Positions 1-7,800 of a stretch of DNA of 10,996 nucleotides are shown piece by piece. The position numbers and the translations under genes are program-made. The notes below the pieces were generated by a model, which worked only from the letters and a program-made list of their open reading frames with translations, was not told where the DNA came from and made no database searches. Numbering within the stretch: the first letter of the stretch is position 1; every line of letters starts with the position of its first letter. The stretch comes from Desulfobacteraceae bacterium (lineage in GTDB: Bacteria; Desulfobacterota; Desulfobacteria; Desulfobacterales; UBA11574): NCBI GenBank assembly GCA_029857875.1, contig JAOUGB010000035.1, forward strand, positions 1-10,996. Direction: 5' to 3'.

Positions 1-406
1 GCCGTGAATAAGCGGGTATCCGGTCTCCTTGACCTCCGGGCCAGTGGATCCGAAGCCGGTATAAATCTTCATGCCCCATTGCATCAGCGGGCAAACGGAT
101 TTCCCACACCCCTTCACTGTTGATTCGTTCAAGCGCAAACCTTTTCTTCTCCTGCCAGTTCGTCATATCTCCAATCAGATATATCGCATCGGCATTGGGT
201 GCCCATTCCCGAAAAATCCATTCGTTGCGATAAAAATGAAGACCGAAGTATTCGTGACCCGAAGCAAAATCCGCCAGACTGATCTTATTGCCGGTGAGCA
301 TTTTTTCCGTTTTAGCAATTCGGGTAAAACGCCGTTTGAGATCTCTTTCATACGGCTTAAGATAGGGGTCACTCTCCAGAAGAAGTTTTATGGGATCATT
401 CATCAT
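1..406 (-). CDS. glgB: 1,4-alpha-glucan branching enzyme, GBE1-like, N-terminal part
   Basis: This enzyme cuts an alpha-1,4 glucan and re-attaches the piece as an alpha-1,6 branch in glycogen synthesis. Only the first 135 codons are in the window; the gene continues past the left edge, so the GH13 catalytic barrel is not seen. The N-terminus has a helical segment with DPYLKPYERDLKRR (about residues 13-26), which closely resembles human GBE1 and differs from the E. coli GlgB N-terminus. A CBM48-like beta module follows, with EWAP at 67-70 and GDMTNW at 79-84, then HWPGGQGDRIPAYSR at 121-135. The start is one of two adjacent ATGs (406 or 403). An in-frame TGA at 410-412 rules out anything further upstream, and no clear SD separates the two ATGs. 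It is the last gene of the glgP-glgA-glgB series, 140 bp after glgA. The family call is strong; the full length is unknown. Confidence 0.9.
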   Translation of the reverse strand, partial: MMNDPIKLLLESDPYLKPYERDLKRRFTRIAKTEKMLTGNKISLADFASGHEYFGLHFYRNEWIFREWAPNADAIYLIGDMTNWQEKKRFALERINSEGVWEIRLPADAMGHEDLYRLRIHWPGGQGDRIPAYSR

Positions 407-425
407 TGGTCACGTGCTTGCCACG

Positions 426-524
426 CCTGCCCGGTGAAATGTGAAATTTATTTCACCGGGGTGAATTCCCTGCCCCGAAAAAATTACTTCATGAGGGGCA
501 CTCGTCACTTGTTACTCGTCACTA
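426..524. repeat. Intergenic repeat: two hairpins plus 14-bp tandem repeat, copy 1
   Basis: This element fills most of the glgA-glgB spacer. From the left it has a perfect 11-bp inverted repeat (430-440 with 450-460) and then a TGCCCC/GGGGCA pair (471-476 with 495-500). After these come two exact copies of ACTCGTCACT at 500-509 and 514-523, a period of 14. The block CCTGCCC occurs at the left foot of both hairpins. A second copy with the same order of parts lies at 4702-4779. It looks like a dispersed intergenic repeat family. It has no coding potential and no T-run that would make it a classic terminator. Confidence 0.6.
430..460. repeat. Perfect 11-bp inverted repeat (stem-loop)
   Basis: CCCGGTGAAAT at 430-440 is the exact reverse complement of ATTTCACCGGG at 450-460, with a 9-nt loop. 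The right arm also forms a second, shorter inverted repeat with what follows (TTCACC at 452-457 with GGTGAA at 460-465), so alternative pairings exist. Neither strand has a T-run after the stem, so intrinsic termination is unlikely. The hairpin lies 24-54 nt upstream of the glgB start, in the mRNA leader or intercistronic region, where it could affect mRNA stability or simply belong to the repeat family. Confidence 0.6.
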
Positions 525-545
525 TTTGTTTTGGGTTGACATTCT

Positions 546-2057
546 TCATAAGAAGCTTGGGGTAATCAGCGGACGCTGTAACATCTTTTCGTAAAGTTCG
601 ATGTATTGTTGGGCCGTCACGTCATGATTGAAGGTAGCAACACTTTCTGTCATTATACGTTCAATTTGTCGCGCTTTGGTTTTTGCCGGGAGTTTATAAA
701 ATTTCATGGCCTCCTGAATTGCCCAGAACAATCCCCCGCTATCATAGGTTTCAAATTTGAAGCCGTTGCCTAAATTTTTATTCACATCTAGCTGAACAAC
801 CGTATCGTGAAGCCCCCCTGTATCATGAACCACCGGCAATGCACCATAGATGGCGCCGATCATCTGCGGTAGCCCACAGGGTTCAAACAGGGAAGGCATC
901 AGTACAAAATCAGCAGCACCATAGGCCAGATGTTCCAACCACTCGTTGAAATCGCATATGGCCACTTGTTTATGTATCTGGTGGTAATTAACGATGTCTT
1001 TAAAGTGTTGCTGAAACTCACCGTTGGCCACAAAGAGAAACTGAATATGCTCTTTCCAGTACATAGAGACTACCCGATAGAGAATTTCTGAAAGCAATTG
1101 GCACCCTTTTTGTCTGTTGTCTAATCGCGAGGGCCAAAAAAAGATCGGAGCCTTGTCGTCCTGAATTAGGCCGAATTCTTTCTGCAGATAACGTTTGTTT
1201 TCCTTCTTACCTTCTGCATGATCCTTGGCACCGTACTGGCGGTAAAGGTCCTGATCTTTTTCGGGATCAAAGCTGGGATCCGGCGCGTTGAGGATACCAA
1301 CAGCGCATCCGGCATGCCATTTGTTGGAGAGTTCTTCCCTCAACGGCGGCTCAATAAAATCATGTCGCCCCTCAATGATCTCCATAAGAAACGTCGGGCT
1401 GACCGTATTGACAAAATGCGCGGCAAAGACGCCGCTAACCAGAAAATCCACTGGATTCACTTCTCGGGCACTTTCGTACTCCTCGGCATAATTCACATAA
1501 TACAGATGCCGCCAAAAGTACGCGGCATCGATCCCACGATCCTCGATAAGGGAAAGACGCGTTCTTACGGTATGGATATTATGGATAGTGAAGAGACATG
1601 GAATGCCCCCTTCTCTGGATAGGGCCGGGATCAGGCCGGTCATCCAGTCGTTGCAGTGTATCAGATCCGGCTGAACGCGGGGAATGATATTATTGATAAC
1701 TTCTCTTTGAAATGCCAGCGAAAGCTTGGTGTTTTCACCACCATAATCGGAATAGACCCGGTTAAGATAAAAAAAGGCACGATCTTCGGCCAAATGCACC
1801 CTGTCACCCGGCATAATCCGTTGGATGGCGTTCAGCTCCTTTTTAAGAAAGGGGGCAAGACGGTCCCTGAATATGGAGCGGTAATCAGGAAGCGCCACAT
1901 GAACATCAGCACCCTGATCAAATAAGGCCTTGATCAGGGCAGCAGATACATCGGCCAGCCCCCCGGCCTTGGCCGTAAGAAAGCTGGCCATGCTTTTCAT
2001 GCGGTCAGGCAGATAGGTGACCTCAGGGGTAACGATGAGTATACGGGGATTTGCCAT
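546..2057 (-). CDS. glgA: Glycogen synthase (ADP-glucose type, GT5)
   Basis: GlgA transfers glucose from ADP-glucose to the non-reducing end of an alpha-1,4 glucan in the cytoplasm. The 503-residue protein has the GT5 landmarks in order: KAGGLADV at 30-37 (the KxGGL substrate loop), HCNDW at 134-138, TIHN at 157-160, VSPTF at 219-223, GILNAPDPSF at 254-263, SRLDNRQKG at 310-318, and FEPCGLPQ at 391-398 with the likely catalytic Glu at 392. TGGLHDTV at 413-420 closes the nucleotide site. About 12 extra residues separate TPE (10-12) from KAGGL when compared with E. coli GlgA, which explains part of the greater length (E. coli is about 477). The ATG at 2057 is preceded by AGGGA at 2065-2069. The gene starts 65 bp after glgP and is probably co-transcribed with it. 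ADP-glucose as donor is inferred from the family. Confidence 0.95.
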   Translation of the reverse strand: MANPRILIVTPEVTYLPDRMKSMASFLTAKAGGLADVSAALIKALFDQGADVHVALPDYRSIFRDRLAPFLKKELNAIQRIMPGDRVHLAEDRAFFYLNRVYSDYGGENTKLSLAFQREVINNIIPRVQPDLIHCNDWMTGLIPALSREGGIPCLFTIHNIHTVRTRLSLIEDRGIDAAYFWRHLYYVNYAEEYESAREVNPVDFLVSGVFAAHFVNTVSPTFLMEIIEGRHDFIEPPLREELSNKWHAGCAVGILNAPDPSFDPEKDQDLYRQYGAKDHAEGKKENKRYLQKEFGLIQDDKAPIFFWPSRLDNRQKGCQLLSEILYRVVSMYWKEHIQFLFVANGEFQQHFKDIVNYHQIHKQVAICDFNEWLEHLAYGAADFVLMPSLFEPCGLPQMIGAIYGALPVVHDTGGLHDTVVQLDVNKNLGNGFKFETYDSGGLFWAIQEAMKFYKLPAKTKARQIERIMTESVATFNHDVTAQQYIELYEKMLQRPLITPSFL

Positions 2058-2122
2058 TTTACTATCCCTATTGATATTTTTTTATACGAGTAGCATGTTT
2101 AGTAGTCATTTCAATCGATCCA

Positions 2123-4672
2123 TCACGCCCATGTAATGTGTCCGGGAGCGAACTTTATTCGATCATCTCCACGGGGAACAGCCCTGACAGTAAATCCGTA
2201 TCGACCTGAAGCGGCACAGGTGATGTTGCAGGTGTATAGATATGCACCATTTCCTTGATCTTCTTTAACTGTCATTTCTTCATAATGACTTTCAGATATC
2301 GTATCCACTGTTTTCAGGGGTCCATAATAGAGTTCTATGTTGACCTCATCCGGGCGAAGTTCCCCCAGATTCACCACCGCTGTTAGGGAAAAATTGTCTC
2401 CCACCCGAAACGGACCTTCTGTTTCCCGAACAGGAGTCTCGATATTTATTTTACTCCACAAGGTGTCGAGTCGTTGATATTGTTTTGAAAAAACTACAGC
2501 ATCTTTGGCACTATCCGAAGTCAGAGATTCCAGGCGCCTCGCAGCCGGTGCATAGAAAAGCGATTCATATTTAGAAATCATGACATGGGTGCAAAAATTC
2601 TGCATCGCCATCACCATCGCTGCTTTCATCATTTTTAACCACCGGACCGGAATATCTCCGTTTTTTCTCTCATAGAAACAGGGGATGACCTCATTCTCAA
2701 GAACATTATATAGGGCTTGGCTTTCCACCGAATCTTGATATGCCGGATCTGTGTACTCTTCACCATTTCCGATACGCCATCCTGTTTCTTCTGTATATCC
2801 TTCACACCACCATCCATCGAGGATACTTACATTGAGAACGCCGTTGGCAGCTGCTTTCATTCCGGAAGTGCCGCATGCTTCAAAAGGACGCCTGGGTGTG
2901 TTCAGCCACACATCCGCACCCTGAACCAAATGCCTGGCAATATTGATGTCATAATCTTCAAGAAAAGCTATTCTGGGACGCACCTTGGTTCTGCGTGCAA
3001 ATTCAATGATGCGCTTGATCAGATCTTTGCCCTCATTGTCTCTGGGATGGGCTTTTCCTGCAAAAATGAACTGGACCGGTTGGCTCTCCGATGTAATCAT
3101 GGCCTCAAGTCTCTCAGGATCTCTTAGCAGAAGATAGGCGCGCTTATACGTTGCAAACCGACGGGCGAATACAATGGTCAATATGTCCTGATCCAGAACC
3201 GATTCAGCATCTTTCATCATTGCTCTGGGAGCATTTCGTCGGCTGTATTGTTTTATCATCAGTGCTCTACAGGTTCGAATGAGGCGGCTCCGGCTCATTT
3301 CGTGAGCACGCCAAAGCTCTTCATCATAAATGTCATCAACCCGATGGGTTACTTCCGGACTCGACACGTGCTGATGCCACTCAGGCCCCAGATATCTTTC
3401 AAAAAGCATGACATTCTCTATGGAAATCCAGGATGGAATATGTATACCGTTGGTAATATGGGTGATGGGAACCTCGTCTTCAGGGATTCCTTCCCAGACA
3501 TGAGACCACATCCGTCGGGCCACCTTTCCGTGCAAATCGCTGACGCCGTTTTTGTATTGGGCCATTCGCAAACCCAGCACAAACATGGAAAGGGGGGCAT
3601 CTGAACCGGATTTCACAGCTTGCCCCCACGATATAACCTCGTCAACGGTCACCCCCAGCCGGTCTGCCAAGGAACCCAGATACGGTTTTACAAGATCCAA
3701 TGGGAACTCGTCGTGACCGGCGGCCACTGGCGTATGGGTGGTCAAAACCGTTGTTCTGGAAACAATCTCTTCGGCTGTCTTCAGATCGACGTTATATTTC
3801 GACATCGTTTGGGAAAGTCGTTCCAGGGTGGCAAAAGCACAATGCCCTTCATTCAAGTGGCACACCATGGGATAAATACCCATGGCTTCAAGACAGCGCA
3901 TTCCCCCGATTCCCAGAAGCACTTCCTGGGCCAGCCTTATTTTTTGATCTCCGGCATACAGACGTGATGTGATGTTTCTAATATGCGGAGGATTCTCCGG
4001 CAAATTGGTATCTAGCAGATATAGCGGAACGCGTCCAACCATTATTTTCCATACAGCGGCTTTTATTTCGCCTGTCGGCCCCTCCACAGATATGGTGACA
4101 TCTTTCCCTGAACGATCTTTCGCCAGCTTCACGGGCAGATGATAGATATCGGTCTCCGGATACTCCTCCTGCTGCCATCCATCCGGATCAAGGAACTGAT
4201 GAAAATAGCCCTTACTATATAAAATCCCCATCCCGATCAACGGAAGGGCAAAATCGGACGCCGCCTTCAGGTGGTCACCTGCAAGCACACCAAGACCACC
4301 GGCAAAGATAGGTACACTCTCATGAATTCCATATTCCATGGAAAAATACGCAATGGTACCATTTTGTCCGTATGGTGTTTCGCTATGATCCACAGGGGTT
4401 AAAATCTCAGCGACAAAACGCTCTTTCACCCGTTGCTGATGGGCCAGAAAGCTTTTGTCTTTTGATAGTTTTTCCAGTTGTTTCTGGGGAATTAAGGTTG
4501 AAAAAACAATGGGATTTCGCCCGGACTCTTCCCAGAGTCTGGGATTAATCCGACGAAACAGCTCAATGGCGTCCAACCGCCAGCACCACCAGAGATTGCG
4601 CGCCAAAACCTGGAGAAAAGAAAGCGGTTCAGGAACAGCAGGGAAAACCTGAAAAGTTTGTATATGGCTCAT
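2123..4672 (-). CDS. glgP: Alpha-glucan (glycogen) phosphorylase, GT35, DUF3417 type
   Basis: The enzyme releases glucose-1-phosphate from alpha-1,4 glucan ends using phosphate and pyridoxal phosphate (PLP). Counting from the upstream ATG at 4678, the first ~95 residues are the DUF3417-like domain. The catalytic part then shows YFSMEYGIHES (111-121), HLNEGHCAF (274-282), RRFATYKRA (506-514) and GTSGMKAAANG (603-613), where K608 matches the PLP-binding lysine of the family. The last ~110 residues form a beta domain (GELRPDEVNIELYYG) usual for this shorter, non-GlgP/MalP phosphorylase group. Two in-frame ATGs lie at 4678 and 4672. The SD AAGGA at 4682-4686 is only 3 nt from the first and 9 nt from the second, so I choose 4672 (849 residues; 851 from 4678). 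The gene is followed by glgA after 65 bp. Natural chain-length preference cannot be read from the sequence. Confidence 0.94.
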   Translation of the reverse strand: MSHIQTFQVFPAVPEPLSFLQVLARNLWWCWRLDAIELFRRINPRLWEESGRNPIVFSTLIPQKQLEKLSKDKSFLAHQQRVKERFVAEILTPVDHSETPYGQNGTIAYFSMEYGIHESVPIFAGGLGVLAGDHLKAASDFALPLIGMGILYSKGYFHQFLDPDGWQQEEYPETDIYHLPVKLAKDRSGKDVTISVEGPTGEIKAAVWKIMVGRVPLYLLDTNLPENPPHIRNITSRLYAGDQKIRLAQEVLLGIGGMRCLEAMGIYPMVCHLNEGHCAFATLERLSQTMSKYNVDLKTAEEIVSRTTVLTTHTPVAAGHDEFPLDLVKPYLGSLADRLGVTVDEVISWGQAVKSGSDAPLSMFVLGLRMAQYKNGVSDLHGKVARRMWSHVWEGIPEDEVPITHITNGIHIPSWISIENVMLFERYLGPEWHQHVSSPEVTHRVDDIYDEELWRAHEMSRSRLIRTCRALMIKQYSRRNAPRAMMKDAESVLDQDILTIVFARRFATYKRAYLLLRDPERLEAMITSESQPVQFIFAGKAHPRDNEGKDLIKRIIEFARRTKVRPRIAFLEDYDINIARHLVQGADVWLNTPRRPFEACGTSGMKAAANGVLNVSILDGWWCEGYTEETGWRIGNGEEYTDPAYQDSVESQALYNVLENEVIPCFYERKNGDIPVRWLKMMKAAMVMAMQNFCTHVMISKYESLFYAPAARRLESLTSDSAKDAVVFSKQYQRLDTLWSKINIETPVRETEGPFRVGDNFSLTAVVNLGELRPDEVNIELYYGPLKTVDTISESHYEEMTVKEDQGNGAYLYTCNITCAASGRYGFTVRAVPRGDDRIKFAPGHITWA

Positions 4673-4681
4673 ATTCATCTA

Positions 4682-4686
4682 TCCTT
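4682..4686 (-). promoter_or_regulatory. Ribosome binding site of glgP (decides start)
   Basis: AAGGA on the minus strand lies 9 nt before the ATG at 4672 and only 3 nt before the ATG at 4678, which favours the downstream ATG. Confidence 0.6.
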
Positions 4687-4701
4687 GTTGTTGGTCTTTT
4701 G

Positions 4702-4779
4702 CCTGCCCCGTAAAATTCCGCCAGGACTATTTCACGGGGGCATCCGTCACGTATTATTCATTACCAGTGATTCGTCACA
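4702..4779. repeat. Intergenic repeat: hairpin plus 14-bp tandem repeat, copy 2
   Basis: This is the second copy of the element seen at 426-524. It begins with CCTGCCCCG (4702-4710), the same block as at 470-477. An imperfect stem pairs GCCCCGTAAAAT (4705-4716) with ATTTCACGGGGGC (4729-4741), with one mismatch and one extra G. Three degenerate units with period 14 follow: ATCCGTCAC at 4742, ATTCATTAC at 4756 and ATTCGTCAC at 4770. Copy 1 also has GGGGC directly followed by A(C/T)(T/C)CGTCAC. The element sits in the leader of glgP, downstream of the proposed promoter at 4794-4822. Confidence 0.55.
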
Positions 4780-4793
4780 TTTAATTTTCTGTT

Positions 4794-4822
4794 AAAATAC
4801 TAAACCATTGATCAATAGTCAA
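4794..4822 (-). promoter_or_regulatory. Sigma70-like promoter for glgP-glgA-glgB
   Basis: On the minus strand TTGACT (4817-4822, 5 of 6 to the -35 consensus) is followed after exactly 17 nt by TATTTT (4794-4799, 4 of 6 to -10). An 8-bp palindrome TTGATCAA lies inside the spacer and could be an operator half. Transcription would start about 115 nt upstream of the glgP ATG, giving a leader that carries the hairpin repeat. No other promoter of this quality is seen before glgP. Confidence 0.45.
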
Positions 4823-4873
4823 CTATCTGGTACCCAAACAAAATTTTCTTTAGCCATATTAGCGAAAAGTGAA

Positions 4874-4888
4874 TCGGGCAACAGCCCG
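4874..4888 (-). terminator. Possible terminator after the debranching gene
   Basis: Directly after the TAA of the debranching gene the minus strand reads CGGGC-TGTT-GCCCG, a perfect 5-bp GC-rich stem with a tetraloop. The stretch after it (ATTCACTTTTCGC) is only moderately T-rich, so this is a weak candidate. It would separate the debranching gene from glgP, in line with the promoter found just downstream. Confidence 0.4.
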
Positions 4889-7800
4889 TTAATTTGCATC
4901 TTTAAGCAGCTTCCACACCCGAACGATCTCGCTGGCGCCCCAGGCCTGTGCATCACAGCCCCTCGGTTGATGTGGAAAATCTCCGTCCAGAATTTCCGGC
5001 ACATGACCGATGCAACCTTTGGATATGAGTCCGGCACTGCTTGCCAGCCAGTCAAGTGCCGTCTCTTTACCTTTTATACCATAAGCCTTTATCCATGCTT
5101 CACAATAACTGGGAAACAACCATGTCCATGCCGTACCGTTATGATAGGCCGGTTTCCGTTTTGTATCTTCATCTCCGATATATTTTCCCTGGTAGGGATG
5201 GTCTGGATCATTCATCGTTTTTCCATGATACTCGACAATTAGAGGACGTCGAACAGGTCGGTCGGCAAGACTCCGTATGGCACCGGGTATCAAAAGTTCC
5301 TCACATGCTGCGACGACCTTTCGGCAAACATCCACGTCGGATACAGCGCCAAGGGTGACGGCAAGGAGCTGATTCGGTCTCAATGCATCGTCAGGCTCTG
5401 CCTGCCTGGCCGGCACTCCTGGACCGGCATGGAGACAATCGGCCAGATGCGCTTCATTTTTGAGAATATAATGCTCGAGAATCGAAGACTGAACCTGAAT
5501 TGCTTTACGTTCCCAGTCGCCCTTATCCCCCGAAGGATCGATGCGGGCCAAAAAAGAGAGCGTCGCATACCACAGTGCCTGGATCTCGATGGGGTAACCT
5601 TCACGTGGCGTGCCCGCTGGAAAGTTGGTGTCCATCCATGTAAAATGGGATGGACTGAAAATGAGACCCGATTCAGGATCCATCCGAATGCCGTTGGATG
5701 TGCCGGTCATGTAAGCATGGCCGATGGAAAAGAGAATCTGGCGAACGGTCCGATTGCCATATTGCATATCAAGGAAAGCATCGCTCCCCTCAAACCTTAA
5801 AAACTCATCACAAACAACACAATACCAAAGGGGAGCGTCGGAAGTGTCCCTGTTTCCCGCATTTTCCCCCTGAATCATGTTGGGGATCGTTCCGTGGGTT
5901 TCATATTGGCCAAACAGTTTTATTATATCCCGGGCCTCATCGGTTTTCCCTGCTGCTATCAACCCTCGAACAAAGATCAGGGCATCTCGCCCCCAGTCAA
6001 GGAACCATGGATATCCGGCAATAACCGTATGCAATGCACCTCGATTCACCGTATAGTGATCCATCGCTTTTTCCAGCACATCCACCGGTGCTAATAATTT
6101 GTTTTCTTCAACGTTAAACGACTCACTGTCTTTTATCGATGGCATGATGATCCCGGGATCAGGTGTTTTTCCCTCCCCAATTCGTGCATTCAATGTCACA
6201 GATCCACCGTCGGTCAGGAACGTATGGAAATAACCGGGACTAAAGAGATCCGAATCCGGGTCAAGACCTCGCTCAGCCTCTTTGGGTCTGTGAACCATGT
6301 ATTGCCACTCAGGCTCCCACACAAAGTCGCCGTCAGTAATCGTCATATTCAGTTGATGCTTCTGATCCGGGGAAAAATTGAAGCCATCCGGCTTTGAATC
6401 GACAGCATGCTGCCAAGTGTGTTCAGGTCCATGGTAGGCTTTGGTGGTATCATGAAAGTTCCGGTTTTCAATATCAGGCCGCAAGATGAGGCGAACCGGT
6501 TCGTGGTCAGGCAGCCGTCCATTTCGGCCTTTGGCCGGTTCGCGGTTAAAAATCATTCGCAAACTATTCTCTCCGGATATCATCTCCACATAAACGGACA
6601 AAAATACATGTTGCCCCTGCCCTGTGGGTACCTGAAATCGCCATATCCCTTTTGAACCCGAATTAGAATAAAAGGAAACAAAACAATCATCGCAAATCTC
6701 TTGTGAATATCCCTGAAACACCAGCCATGCCCGGCAGCGAGTGAACATGATCCAGCGATCTTCGGGAATTTCGCAGTCTATATTTGCCGCCAATAAGGCA
6801 TCGTACCGGCTTGAAAGCTCACCCCAGGAAACAAAGGCCCTGAGCATACCGCCCCGGCCGTTGGTTCCAAGCATAAGGAGAGAGCGGTCTGAAAGATCCG
6901 CCCGGTCAAAAATTCCTTTTACAGTTGCATCTTTTGCCCTGGGAAGGAAAAAAAGTGGCCCATCAACATGTTGGGTTTCTCCTGGCGTGTAAACCGATAT
7001 CTTCAGAGTGAAAGAAGAATGAGCTCCTGAAGAATGCATAGGGGAAAAGAGTGCAAAAAACGACCCATCCGAGCACGGCAAACTCTCCTCCTGGGCAAGG
7101 CACCGGTCCTTATCCATAATCCGGGCACGAAAAGAAGTATCTGCACGGACCATCAAAAAATGATCCGGCGGAATCATGACCTCTCGCCGGATGTCCCTGG
7201 GCCACTGCCATGTGATGATCCTTGATTCATCACTGAAAGGGTTAAGGCTGCGACAAAACTCAACGGGATTTTCCGTAAACTTCCGAGCCATTTCATCCGG
7301 ATCAAGAGTATCCAAATCTTGAACACCTTTGTAGAATCGAAAGATGTCCAGGGCCTTGGCGCGCATCCTCTGTTTTTTTATCCGCTCCGGATAAAGCAAG
7401 GCAAAAGATTCTGCTTCGAGGATAGGATTCATGTCAAGAGGGTCATCGGTAAGACAAAGGACCTCGCCGGGATCGAGGAGATGGGAAAACTGCTCATGAG
7501 ATTCGGTAATCGTCACCACCTCTCCGGAGATCAGGTCCGTCAAAGACAATTCTGACATGCCTGTCTTTTGAGGATCCCAGGCCCCCAGAGTCTCTTTCTT
7601 ATCATCCAGATTTGCCAAAATAAGGAGCTTTTTCCCCGATGGCAGATGATGCCTTACCAGTGCCAAATGATTCCCCTCCCCTTTTTGTAACATTTTTAGT
7701 TCTGTATGGTCGTGAAAAGCCGTATTAATTTTGAGGAGGGTGTTGAGACGTCGAATGTGTTTTACCTGGTTTGTTTTTGAACCCCAGTTTAATGAAGAAG

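Noticed and set aside
430..460. Rho-independent terminator between glgA and glgB
   Set aside because: The stem is good, but neither strand has a T-run after it, and it recurs as part of a repeat family.
500..523. CRISPR-like direct repeats (ACTCGTCACT twice)
   Set aside because: Only two 10-bp units at 14-bp period with 4-nt gaps; far too short for repeats and spacers, and no cas genes are present.
71..565. Plus-strand ORF of 164 codons over the glgB start and glgA end
   Set aside because: It lies opposite clear GlgB coding sequence and the repeat spacer, has no SD and no recognisable protein features.
4808..5242. Plus-strand ORF of 144 codons near the end of the debranching gene
   Set aside because: It runs opposite the conserved GH133 C-terminus and the spacer; the protein is low in recognisable structure and is a shadow of the real gene.
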